DNA from: Urechis unicinctus
Lineage: Eukaryota > Annelida > Polychaeta > Xenopneusta > Urechidae
NCBI GenBank assembly: GCA_034190875.2
Contig: CM067348.1
Span: 5,057,464 to 5,121,463 of the forward strand
Length of the DNA: 64,000 nt
Direction: 5' to 3'
Shown: positions 13,571 through 24,599 of the stretch, piece by piece
Layout of the letters: each line of letters begins with the position of its first letter
How positions within the stretch are numbered: position 1 is the stretch's first letter
The notes under the pieces: model-generated
What the model was told of the DNA's origin: nothing
The model's database searches: none
Seen by the model: the letters and a program-made list of their open reading frames with translations, nothing else
Position numbers and translations under genes: made by a program

Positions 13571-16500
13571 CATTAATGCCATAAACAAGATGCATGGCAC
13601 CATATACTCAGACTAACGACCAGGTTATGTCGCATCACGTAAGTACAACCATTGCAAATATGTTTTTCAGATAACGCTGCCACCCGAATTTTCCTTTTAT
13701 CCGTCCAACGTTTTGCAATGAACAACGCATGTAGGGTCAGCCAGTGCATTCATAATTGCCATCGCGTTTTGCTTAACTGGCGGCAGAAAGGACGACCGCT
13801 AGTCGAAATGAGCTATTTGACCATCACTCCTTCTGACTATTGTTGGCTTGAGGTACGTGACTACAAAGAGAGTAAGATATTGATCTAAAATATTAGTTCC
13901 GTTAGAACAAAATCACCATGCAACAACTTCTGCATCGGCATCATTAGGTGTAACGCGATTAATGATCAAACATATTGTCGTGCATTCAGCTTGGTGTCAT
14001 TGTATAATAATGCAACTAAAAGACGATAACTGAAACGAGCAGCACTTGATTTTGGCTCAGACAAATTACATGATGCCAACCAGCAAAACAGGCCATCATC
14101 ATCATACACAATTGCATAATAGTTGAATAGAAAAAATGGTCACTCAATGTATTTTATTTATGAATTACATTAGCGTTTATTTATTTCTACTTTTAGGAAC
14201 ACACTATGCAATGCATAAACACATTTTTGCTCAACTTTATTTATCGATATTAGCAGCGGCTGTAAGGTTTCTAGCATACAGACCTCTAGCATAAAACGAA
14301 ATTGGAAACTGTGCCATCCTTTTACTTAACGTAGCTTATCTCGCCTCATGTATAGGATACGGAACATTATGTGCGGTTATTCATAACCCTTATCATAACA
14401 CTAGCCTCAAGTTTGAAATGTGATAATATAGTCGTTACCAGTCGAAATGCTCTGCATTGGTTATAATGATAACAATATTGCCACAATACACATGCAAAGT
14501 GTTAGATAATCGCACGATATAGGATCATTCAGCGAAGAGCAGATACGAAATAAATGACGTGGGTGCTTCATCATGATTGCACTTTGAGGTTCCAAGTAGA
14601 CAAATTGCGGCTGCAGAATGATCGACTGATAATATGTAGAATCTGTTCGTTGTTGTAGTGTTGTTACGTCCGACAAAATGCTATCCACAGCTCCATTTAG
14701 ATGCCACTTATACATTGCACGGCAACTACAGAGGTCATTTGGTGGCTTCCATATTGCGTTGGCACGGAGACGTTCTAATTAACATAAACATCGGGTTTGT
14801 AGCTACTCGCTCGTTCGCGATGTGAAACCTACCAAAAGTTAAGCTGTACCAGTGTGTTGTAATCTTATAGGTCTTGCAATACCCAGACAGCTGTACATTT
14901 AAATAACACCTATTCAAGTAATCATTGCCCTTTCCTTGTCATCTCTTCTTTTGCCTAGATTAACGGGCACATATATATTGGCAGAGGGCAATGCTCCAAT
15001 AATATACATTGAAACTAACTGCACTCTGCTTAATACCGCACCTAACATTTACTGGCCATTATCCGTTCATTGTATACAGAACAACGCTTCCACATAGAAT
15101 ATTGACCAGGCAAATAGTCAACGAAGGTTAAAGGAGTAGACGGATGAAAGTCACGGTACTCTGTCGAGTAAAAGCAACCCAACTTAGCCGTCTGGTTCCC
15201 TTTCATGCAATGTTCCGTATATGTAACAAATCGTCAAAATGCATTTGGTAATCAGCCTACAAAGTATATAAGCCCATGATTGTTTATTGCGTTCAACTAC
15301 GACTAGGGCATGGCATTATCGTGTCGATAAAACGATTGCATAATGCACGGTAAACCGCTTATAAGTATAAAAATATAGCTTTTGTGTGGCACGGTATTCA
15401 TAGTGTCGATGATCACATGATTATAGCCCAAAGTACTTAGGGTTACAACGATAAATCAGCAAAATCAACTTATTTTACGGAGAATAGACCAACTCAGCGC
15501 AATGTTTGTAGAATGAATCAGCGGGTTTGTGTAAAACTTTAACAATAAATGGCGGTAGTCATTTCAGAGACACCAGGTCGACATGTTGATATCACATAAA
15601 CAGGTGCTTCATTTAATGCTATGAGCGGTAGAAGAAGAGCAAGCATCATCCTATGATAATTTTTTTACGGTCAGCTACATACAGGGATGCACCATCTTGC
15701 TGATATGTTATTCCAGTAAATGTCATCAACGGCTGGAAGTAATGACTATTTATGCCCTCTTACTAGAAAGTATGAGGTCAAGCAATACAACGGTATAACG
15801 GCGGAAAAATATGTCGCCTAATTAAGAGAAAATGGTCCCTGTTCTACTTATTATTATGCACCAGACAATAAATCTCTTTATGAGATATTCGTCGAACATA
15901 AAGAATGCGCAAACAAAGGTAGCTTCGTGTTTGTGTCTAATTTGCCTTGACAATGGGTAAATCATTCATAATATCCACCCACCTGTCTTCGGGAAGGCGC
16001 CAATATTCAATGGCCTTGTTCGCAGCTGCGGGTAAATAAATCACCCACAGCTATCAAAAGCTTTGCCAGGTCAATGATCCATATTAGTAACGAAAATGAA
16101 TATACAGCTTCGAAATGTGAAAGGGAATTCAAAGCGAAGATGGACAGTGGGCGCAGAATAATGGATCGCGGGACAGAAGTATATAAAAAACTTGCGTGAC
16201 ATTTGAGCTCCTGAATATTGTTCTCATGTTCTGATGACTGCGAGATTAAGAGAATTCGCTTAATGCATCATCCGGAAACTTACCATCTGTATACTGTGAT
16301 CACACCAAAGTATAAGCTACCAAAGTCGAATGCTTCAGCGGCGGAAACATATGGCGGAGGCAAATCTACTTTAGGTCAGTATTAAACGACCATTATCATC
16401 ACTCGATTACGACTCCATTCGCTGAGGAACTGGATAACTGAATGTTTAGTATTTATGACCCAAAACAACATGTTTTTGCAAGGTTCATTTTGAATAAACA

Positions 16501-19500
16501 AGGCCCGATTAGACCTGTTCTAAGCCATCACCACTCTCAACGTTAATGAGTACATGATTCCAGACTTTTAAAAGAGTCCTGTCCATCGAATGTTAATCCA
16601 TGTTTGCTAACTGACATGGGCTCATCGGTATGTTCAATCTGGAATGGTAGTTCGGGAGCTGATCAATAATGTTTGAGATGAATTATAGATTCTTAAAGGC
16701 TGGTCGTTCGTGAACTCAATAATTAGATGGCATTTCCTTATGATAGGAACCACATGTGCAGCATCTCAAGCGATGTCCTTAGTTATCCATGAGTATGATT
16801 ATGGTTGGTGTAAATGCTTCGCAGACATGTATGCAGTGTTCAGTACGCAGGTATCTACATATAAAACAAAAAACCCTCTCCACTCTTAAATCAGCCCACA
16901 GTCCACAGCCACGCCATCACCTCTTCATCCTCCTTAGATTTCCTGCTACTACAATGTATGAGATTGATAAACAAACACTGATCGATGTACGGAGGCAAAA
17001 AAGATGTAAAAACAATGTGCGCAACTCCAATATTTAAACAAAAACCTAACCCATCTTTTTTAACATAATTACATATGAAGATGTACATTGGTGTGATATG
17101 TATGTCTATAATTTTCCCCAGTTTACTATTTACAGGTTAGGTTCAGTGTTCGGTATGTTTTGTGCCAATATCAGCATTTCTTAACTATCCTGTCATAATC
17201 CCTACATTGAGCTCCCTTAGCACAGAGAACCATACTGAAAACGAGAGATGCATCAAAATGTATTGCACATAATATTCGTTTACAATCTCGTGTGGTTTTG
17301 TGTTTTGAATTTCTAAGATACTAGCACGTTTCTCATGATTTATGGATTCCCAAATGGCGCAAACAATTGTCATACCTAGCCGCAAATTCAATGTTTTTTA
17401 TAGCAAATATGGAAGGCTGACAAGTAATCGAATGAACAATCTGTCGCATTGCAATCCAATTGAGCTTTTACAAGTTATGATTTCAAGATACGCTATCGAT
17501 CATTAAATAAGACATTGAAACAGATGCACTCTCTTGTATCCCTTAGCATACTGAACCACAGGTTCATATGTTAACTAAAAACTCATTAAAAGCACATTAG
17601 TTTCACTGGAACAGAATGAATATCAATTGTGTTCAAAACAAAATTTCGGAAAATGGACTTAAAAGACACATGCAGTTTACAGACTTTTTCTGTATTTTAG
17701 AAGCTGCTCAGACGAGCGACATTGTTTGAACGCAAAGAAATCCGAGTGATTGCCGATCAATAAAATTTCCGTTTTGTCTTATGTCGTATTAGTCAATATC
17801 AATTACAACATATATCATCCCGTTCATGATATTCATTTCCATGTAAGTGCATCTCAAAGGCACTTACGTTTGTTCTCTAGTGAATAACCGTGTGATTGTA
17901 AATGTGATGGTCCTAGCTCTTGATTATGTCATCAACGTAATCGGTAACAAACTGCTGATACGGCCGCAATTCTACCGCATTTCTTGTAAAGAAAACAAAG
18001 CCCACGCATCAAACGCAAAACAACGTTGGCACATTTATCCAGGTAACGATGTCAGCACTGCTCTGAGCAGTTTATAGTTGGGGTTACAGGTGGCTGCTTT
18101 ACCATTTACAAAATCATAGAAGACAAAGCAATGCTTTCCATGTTAAAATTGATTAAATAATTGAGAACATCTCGTGACAATGTTATCAGCGAGAGGCGAA
18201 GGATATACGGATTGTGCTAACGTTATTTATCCCTTTTCTAACCGAGCGAGATTATAGCTCACATGGAATTTTTAGTCCTTTATGTGTTAGGTACGCACCG
18301 TTAGAACGGAATGCGACATTGCTAATGGCACAGTTTTCATCTAGCCGTCCATACATATGTGGTGACCGTTATTCTAGTAATAGGACATTTTTAAGCTCTA
18401 ATATCGCGGCGTTATGTATCCATCGCTTGTATTTCTAAAAATTGACGTATGTTCTTTGGCTCCTGTTAAAAGCTGTCCGAGAAGGTAACGAGATTGATCA
18501 GCTTATCTTCTGGATACGATTCGGTTAATATTGTGCAAAAATGTAAGCTATATTTAGAGTTGTTATGTAGGAATGGGTGGAAAAGACGAGTCACTTGATA
18601 CCTGGTACTACCAGTCGGTATACGTATCAATTGTTACAGTTGGAAAAGCCATGTCCAAGCAACGAATACAAAAGGTGCGCGTTCTTCTGCCCATGCGTAC
18701 AAATGTAGCCATGCATCACCCTGGATTATGCATAAATGTTACCAACCAGGTTATAAACTCATTCAATATGCAACAATCAAGCAATCGCTATGATACTGCA
18801 TTTGAAAACTCAAAACATTGTTTAACAAACTTCCGTAGCGCAAGCGGCAAGTTCACTATCCGTTCATCATTATCAACGCTGAGTCGCGTGTCTTGACATT
18901 TATTTACAGTCACGCGCACGCATAAGAACAATACGCAAAAAGTCGGACTTTGGCGATATCCTGTTGTAGATAAGCGAGTTATATCCACAATTTGCTAACA
19001 TATGGTACATTTGCTTGAGCCAACTAATCCAATTTTGAAGGTACAAATCAATGCATTTCACGTCCAACATGGACGCCACTCTAAATAGGTTATCAATCTC
19101 ATTACTGACGTGTCTAAAATGGCTTTGCATATCGTTAACTCTGATGTTTCACGCAACCTATGCTCTGTGATATATTCAATTCGTCACAAGTAGAAGCAGC
19201 AGTCATAGTTACTTGTGGAATGTTTTATATTCGTATATATAATCTGGTTTACTCCACGTTTAAACGACCACAATTCTGCTAAGCTACATATGTCAATTAA
19301 CGCATCACGATCCACAAGATGCATAGTGAATAAAATGCTCCACAAAGTAAATAAAACACAATTGTGTTTAAATAACAAATATGACTTATTGTAGAACCGT
19401 ACAATCGTCACCAATATGAAGTAATCAAAGTATCAGTAACATTGTTCAGAGCGACTTCAATGAGGCTGTTGTGCCAAGTTGATATATATTACTGCTGGTG

Positions 19501-20135
19501 ATAGTCATATTATGTCAGTATAGCGGTTATCATTATGATTACTCCAAGAAGACATAGATACCACCATAATTGTTAGCTATTTTTAGCATGGCTGCACCGA
19601 CCAATAATGATGATGATGATAACCCCTGAGCAAGCGATGTCATGGTTGAAATGTTTAGCAAACAGCGCCGATTTTATTTTATTTTACTGAGATAAGAAAG
19701 CTAATAGTTCAATGAGAGCCTTTATAGAACACACAATATGATTCTGTCTACGAAGCAAACACATTCACATCAGGAACAAACGCGATCACCACGCGATCAG
19801 TGTGTTTGTTTTACTCACATTACCTTTAGTGCCACTAATACAAGCCCATTATACGGGAAGGAGTAATAACCGCATGTTTATCTTACTATGATTGTTCCAT
19901 CGCTGGTTCTCGAGCACTTTATAACGAACGTAATACTGCAATGCACATCCAGGCCAACAATGTAAGATTTGCTCTCGGACTTAGCTCATTAATACATCAC
20001 ATATCACGTTCACGACCAACATATCTTAGCTTAGGTTGCAATACATTTTGTTGTATTAACCTGGCAATTTTTCAATGAAATGAAGATAGATGTTTGTCCT
20101 TTATGCTTGAAGGCAATAGGGAAGTAGAACTTAGC
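13570..20135. repeat. Diverged long-unit repeat, copy III
   Basis: Begins at landmark A (CATTAATGCCATAAACAAGATGCATGGCACC split over 13572-13602). Then D (CGCACGATATAGG, 14511), N (GATGCCACTTATACATTGC, 14700, with GTGGCTTCCATATTG), T (ACTTAGCCGTCTGGTT, 15182), S (ATATTCGTCGAACATAAAG, 15884), P (about 15961-16140), H (GACGTGTCTAAAATGGC, 19108), M (GTCACAAGTAGAAGCAGC, 19184, with ATATATAATCTGG and AAGATGCATAGTGAATAAA), and the pre-A block at 19.77-20.12 kb. The longest clean match to another copy is 13.35-13.60 kb against 19.92-20.17 kb. No gene seen; the short ORFs inside are not supported. 16.2-19.1 kb has no counterpart that I could find. Confidence 0.5.
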
Positions 20136-20724
20136 GCACATTAATGCCATGAAAAAGATGCATGGCACCACATACTAAGATTAATACGTAGGATTTGTCG
20201 CATCACGTAAATATAACCAATGCAAACAGGCATTTCGGATAACGCTGTCACCAGGCTTCTCCAATTCCCCAGTCACAACGTTTCGTCAGCCATTGCAATC
20301 AACTTTTTTCGTTCCTTGCGGCACTCCATCTGACTTTCGTCGCATTGAGGTTCGTAACTAAACGTAGGGTAATAGGTTGATCTCATATATTGTTTGCGTC
20401 TTGTCTGAGGCATATAGGAACCAAATCACTATGCTACAACTTTTGTATAGGCGCCATCAGGGGCGAAACGCGCAGTACATGATGTAACATATTACCATGC
20501 ATTTAGCATCACACAATGGCTTTGTATAACAATGCTACTAAATGACTGTAGTTGAAAAGATCAGCAATTTATTTTGGCTTGGACAAATGACATGATTCCC
20601 TCCAGCGAGTGAATCCATAGTCCATTATTTGTCCGCAAGATGGCTTTATAGACATTGGCCCTTTGTATCCCTTTAAATGTATTGGGACAAATGTTATCTA
20701 AGGGTCCAGCTGTTGCTACTATGT

Positions 20725-20728
<4 letters not shown>
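20135..20728. repeat. Diverged long-unit repeat, copy IV left part
   Basis: Starts at landmark A (CATTAATGCCATGAAAAAGATGCATGGCACC split over 20138-20168). It continues with CGCATCACGTAAATATAACC, GATAACGCTGTCACC and GCGTCTTGTCTGAGG, in the order seen in copies II and III, until it runs into an AT microsatellite. Its continuation appears at 24.6-26.1 kb, on the far side of the microsatellite and the MULE element, so copy IV has been split. Confidence 0.48.
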
Positions 20729-20814
<86 letters not shown>

Positions 20815-21129
20815 CATAGATATATATGTATATATATACATATACATATATATTTATATATACATATATATGTATACCTAAATATATATATATATATATA
20901 TATAGCTTATATATAGCTTATATATAGCATATACATAGATATATATATAGAGAGATGTAGATATATATGAGATAGAGGGATATATAGAGAGAGATCCTAA
21001 GAGAGATCTAGGATAATCTAGAGAAGAGAGATCCCTCTCTCTCTAGATAGAGAGATATCTCTCTCTATATATCTCTCTCTCTCTATAGATCTATCTCTCT
21101 AGATATCTCTCTCTCTCTCTCTCTATATA

Positions 21130-21200
<71 letters not shown>
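20729..21200. repeat. (AT)n / (AG)n compound microsatellite
   Basis: AT dinucleotides to about 20950, then mixed GATA/GAGA and CTCT tracts to about 21155, then AT again to 21198. ORFs over it on both strands are repeat shadows. 21200-21560 is unremarkable single-copy sequence. Confidence 0.95.
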
Positions 21201-21560
21201 TCACTCTCATATAACAAGTTTTAAAAGGGGGTCAATTAAATGGCAAGGCCAGTTAGTTCGGAGGAGTTTAAATGAAAGCGCAAAAATTTAAATTCATATA
21301 GCTATGTTAGAGGTTGGTTAAATTTGTAGATGATATTGTATGTTTCAAGTAATCTTGTGTCTTATGAAATATGTGCCGCCCAGGACAATTCAGGCAATCC
21401 AAAAGAGATAACTGGTCGTTCTGTACCATCGCAACTTGGAATCAGTCAAATCGATACAGCAGTAATGTCATGCCTGGAATCAAACTATTAACACGTCACT
21501 TTCACCAGTGTGACGTTTGGAACAATCCTTAAACTTTTTGGCCACTTTGCTTCTTTACTT

Positions 21561-21569
21561 AACTACAGC
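21561..21569. other. Target-site duplication, left copy
   Basis: AACTACAGC directly precedes the left terminus of the MULE element. The partner AACTACAAC at 24493-24501 directly follows the right terminus. Eight of nine bases match, the 9-bp length usual for MULE transposons. Confidence 0.7.
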
Positions 21570-21740
21570 GGTATCGGGTCACTTCGCCCCCGGGACACGT
21601 CGCCCCCGGGACACTTCGCCCCCACTGGGACAGTTCGCCCCAACTGGGACAGTTCGCCCCCAGGTCAGTACGCCCTCGGTGGGACATTTCGCCCCCAGGT
21701 CAGTTCGCTACCTGGTCAGTTCGCCCCCGCAATGCTACAC
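21570..21740 (+). repeat. Left terminal inverted repeat, minisatellite-built
   Basis: Built from variants of a 16-18-bp module, GGGACAGTTCGCCCCC or GGTCAGTTCGCCCCC. The order of modules (CGGGTCACTTCGCC, GGGACACTTCGCC, CCCCACTGGGACAG, CCCCAACTGGGACAG, GCCCTCGGTGGGACA, GGTCAGTTCGCTACC) is mirrored in the reverse complement of 24316-24492. Reading frames over it are repeat shadows. Confidence 0.8.
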
Positions 21741-21844
21741 CCATGTTTTACAGAAAGGAACATACTGAATGCTACATATTTCATTCAATAAAGGAACAGT
21801 TTTGATAAATTTATAATCCTGATATGAAATAAATTAAAAGCATT

Positions 21845-22085
21845 ATGTCTACCGTCCATCGTCCCCAGATAGAGTGCTGCAAGGGCGTTTCGACTCTGCG
21901 GCAGCGCATTTGGCCGGGCCGCCGTCTTTGGGACAGTTCGCCCCCAGGTCAGTTCGCTACCGGGTCAGTTCGCCCCCGCAATGCTACACTCATGTTTTAC
22001 AATATGTCTACCGTCCATCGTCCCCGGATAGAGTGCTGTAAGGGCTTTTGGACGGGCCGCCGTCTCGGGACGATGTGCCCCTTTA
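21845..22085 (+). repeat. Subterminal direct repeats of the MULE element
   Basis: Two copies of a segment starting TCTACCGTCCATCGTCCCC (21847 and 22006), each followed by GATAGAGTGCTG and GGGCCGCCGTCT. The first also carries three terminal-type modules and CGCATTTGGCCGGGCCGCC. The region just inside the right terminus contains the inverted counterpart of CCCATTTGGCC and CGTCTCGGGACG (24.27-24.30 kb). Confidence 0.65.
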
Positions 22086-22090
22086 ACAAA

Positions 22091-22690
22091 ACGAAGATAG
22101 GAATATTAACACGACTCAGCTCTTAATAAAATATACATGACAAGAATATGAGAATAGCGGAATACGAACTTAAAGCCCACAAAAAAATACATATAACTCA
22201 ATACGACACGGGCACTTTATTCAACATTCATAAAACATAAATAAAGAAAAGAAGATAGGAATATTAACACAACTCAGGCTCTTTATTCAACATTAATAAA
22301 ACATACATGACAAGAATATGAGAATAGAGGAATACGAAATTAAAGCCCACAAAAAAATACATGTAACTCAATACGACACGGGCTCTTTATTCAACATTCA
22401 TAAAACATACATAAAAAAAGAAGATAGGAATATTACCACAACTCAGGCTCATTATTCAACTTTAATAAAACCTACATGACAAGAATATGAGAATAGAGGA
22501 ATATGAACTTAAAGCCCCCCAAAAAATACATATAACTCAATACGACACGGGTTCTTTATTCAGCATTCATAAAACATACATTAAAAAAGAAGGGAGGAAT
22601 ATTAACACAACTCAGGCTCTTTATTCGACATTAATAAAACATACATGACAAGAATATGAGAATAGAGGAATATGAACTAAAAGCACACAT
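22091..22690. repeat. 172-bp tandem repeat inside the MULE element
   Basis: About 3.5 units starting at AACGAAGATAGGAATATTAAC (22090), then near 22250, 22421 and 22590. Each contains CTCAGGCTCTTTATTCAAC, CATGACAAGAATATGAGAAT and AATACGACACGGGC. AT-rich; no coding potential. Confidence 0.85.
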
Positions 22691-22855
22691 GCATTCATAT
22701 TACTCCACACAACCTCGGCTCTTTATTCAACATTCATAAAAATTACATCAAAACAAACATGATACAATTCGGACTCTACATTCATACAATTAATCAGATG
22801 CATTTTGAAAGATGGAGCAGATAGGCTGAGCACGTGGATACGGTCAAAGTGCTCT

Positions 22856-23065
22856 GCGACGTGTCACGTGGTGAGTTGTGAGCGGGAAGCGTCATGAGTA
22901 CAAAGCACATTGCGACGTGACACCTGGTGAGTTGTGAGCTGTCAGCGTCCTGAGTACAAAGCATATCGCGAAGTGACACCTGGTGAGTTGTGATCTGTAA
23001 GCGTCCTGAGTACAAAGCATATCGCGACGTAAACACCTGGTGAGTTGTGAGCTGTCAGCGTCAAG
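22856..23065. repeat. 56-bp tandem repeat inside the MULE element
   Basis: Four units start with GCGACGTG-type sequence at 22856, 22912, 22968 and 23024, exactly 56 bp apart. Each contains CACCTGGTGAGTTGTGA and, in the first three, GAGTACAAAGCA. It lies about 100 bp upstream of the PHD exon, where a promoter for the transposase gene would be expected. A minus-strand ORF across it is a repeat artefact. Confidence 0.85.
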
Positions 23066-23166
23066 AATGCTGTGACCTGGTATGATTCCCTATATAATGT
23101 ACTGATGTCTGTATTTGATCATTCACTTATCAGATTTTCTCTGCTCAAGTGTCACAACCCTGGATC

Positions 23167-23590
23167 ATGAACATCTGCATAATTTGCGCTACTGAAATAA
23201 GAAGAAGGCAACAAACTCTTGAGTGCGAGGGGTGCAGCCGTTGGCAGCACCGAACATGCAACCCAGGAGTGGGTCAGACTAGCTACAGGTTAGCTATCAA
23301 GGACCAGCTTGGTCTCTCGTGGAGATGTGTCGACTGCTCAACAGTTGGCATATTCAGCCCATTAGCCGAGAGCTCCAGATTATCTGCAACGCCAACCACT
23401 CCTGCCGATATGAACCCACAAAGGCATTCCGAACTTAGTGACACGGAAGTACCTTGCTCAACGGCGGATGACCTATCCCCCACCGTCACTTTACCCTTAT
23501 TCAGCACCCCCAGCCACCCTGCTGGAAATCCGATGAGATCGCCGACCCCACCCCAGTTACTTACAAGGTACTCGAGGCAGACTTTGAAAA
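23167..23590 (+). pseudogene. PHD-finger exon of a MULE transposase-type gene
   Basis: From the ATG at 23167 the frame encodes a C4HC3 PHD-type zinc finger with pairs CIIC, CEGC, HRTC and CVDC; WQH precedes the fourth ligand pair, as usual for PHD fingers. A Ser/Thr/Pro-rich linker follows to about residue 140. At 23566-23600, in the next frame, the sequence reads TYKVLEADFEKG, the typical start of a FLYWCH-type DNA-binding domain in these elements, and then breaks off. PHD, FLYWCH and MULE-transposase combinations are known in invertebrate transposons. The frame change and the missing remainder make it non-functional. Confidence 0.65.
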
Positions 23591-23689
23591 AGGTATATTT
23601 CTAGGCTCTTACATGGTTAGTGCTGTGGAAGTTTTGGTTACGGTTAGTATTGGTTGATGTATGCAAGCACAATGCTTTATGTGTGACAG

Positions 23690-24118
23690 GTATTTGGCAG
23701 GGTGTTTGCTAACGTCCAGGTGGGAGGGTGTGCCTTCCATTAGGCCATGGCGGAATGGAGAAAAGTACAGGATGTTGGCCTTCTTGCGGCATGCAGTGAG
23801 GGCCCTGCTGTTTGCAAGATGATACGCCGTCTCCTCTCTCTCCCCTTCCTTCCAGCGGAACACATCGAGCCTGCGTTCAAGAAACTGCAAGACCGGACCA
23901 TCAACGACAGACTGCAGGAGCTCTTCGTCTACGTTTCGAGCATCTGGCGATATAGCCAGTTGGAGTGTGTTTCGACGTTCCATCAGGACCAACAACGACG
24001 TCGAATGATGGCACACCAGGGTGAACTCGAGGGCTGGAGGTTGCCAAATGAACTTCTACAAGCTGCTCACCATCATCCACGAAGAAGCCCGCCTGGTTTC
24101 CATTCAAGTCCGACTGGT
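23690..24118 (+). pseudogene. MULE transposase C-terminal region
   Basis: Reads VFANVQVGGCAFH, stop (TAG 23741-23743, where the family has Trp), then AMAEWRKVQDVGLLAACSEG. IRRLLSLPFLPAEHIEPAF follows, then RTNNDVE, stop (TGA 24006-24008), and WHTRVNSRAGGCQMNFYKLL with TIIHEEARLVSIQVRL. This is the region after the catalytic domain in MULE transposases; GCAFHxxxAxWRKVQ and RTNNDVExWH are the family signatures. A good splice donor (CTG/GTATGT) follows at 24118. Reading past the second stop needs a one-base frame change relative to the upstream part. Dead copy; the region between FLYWCH and this segment is deleted. Confidence 0.75.
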
Positions 24119-24315
24119 ATGTACTTCGTATTCTTGTCATGTATGATTAATGAATGTTGAGTTATATTGAGTTAAATGTACGCGTGTGTGTGCGTATTCC
24201 TATATTAACTTCGTATTTTTGTTTTATTTAACTGATTTTTACGAGTGATCGATTACTGCCATTTCGTCCCGAGACGACGGCATGGCCAAATGGGCTGGCC
24301 GCCGAGTCAAAACAT

Positions 24316-24492
24316 AGGGGCGAACTGACCCGGTAGCGAACTGACCTGGGGACGAACTGTCCCACCGAGGGCGAACTAACCCGGGGGCAAACTGTCCCAC
24401 CGAGGGCGAACTGTCCCAGTGGGGGCGAACTGTCCCAGTTGGGGCGAACTGTCCCGGGGCGAAGTGTCCCGGAGGCGAAGTGACCCGGAACC
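24316..24492 (-). repeat. Right terminal inverted repeat, minisatellite-built
   Basis: Inverted counterpart of 21570-21740, with the same order of modules when read on the minus strand. The outermost bases read CCGGGTCACTTCGCC on that strand. Confidence 0.8.
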
Positions 24493-24501
24493 AACTACAA
24501 C
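24493..24501. other. Target-site duplication, right copy
   Basis: AACTACAAC immediately follows the right terminus and matches 21561-21569 at eight of nine positions. Confidence 0.7.
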
Positions 24502-24599
24502 CGATGAAATGCATTTCCCGCAAAAAAAACCGAATATTTGATTTAAACTTACTTATGGGCCTCTCGTCGCGGCTTTGTTAAAGGTCATTATTGTTGGAA

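Larger units (their letters stand above)
21570..24492 (+). mobile_element. MULE-type DNA transposon with minisatellite termini (inactive)
   Basis: A bounded 2.9-kb element with inverted termini of about 170 bp (GGTATCGGGTCACTTCGCC left; the reverse complement of the right end reads GGTTCCGGGTCACTTCGCC) and a 9-bp target duplication. Inside are extra terminal-type repeats (21.85-22.08 kb), a 172-bp tandem repeat, a 56-bp tandem repeat and the remains of a spliced transposase gene on the plus strand: PHD finger, the start of a FLYWCH-like domain, then the C-terminal part of a MULE transposase. The catalytic DDE region is absent and the coding parts hold stops, so it cannot move on its own. Its insertion, together with the microsatellite on its left, splits copy IV of the long-unit repeat. 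Confidence 0.75.

Noticed and set aside
4532-20400. Numerous 60-107-codon ORFs as possible small genes
   Set aside because: Density is what AT-rich random DNA gives; apart from the frames kept between repeat copies, none shows motifs, splice sites or conservation.
20561-20916. Tyr/Ile-rich ORFs on both strands
   Set aside because: (AT)n microsatellite translation; the same applies near 5.9, 27.6 and 32.2 kb.
21510-22126. Arg/Pro/Ser-rich ORFs
   Set aside because: They read through the terminal minisatellite of the MULE element in several frames.
22091-22690. Possible CRISPR-like array (regular repeats)
   Set aside because: Contiguous 172-bp tandem units without unique spacers, in a eukaryotic transposon.
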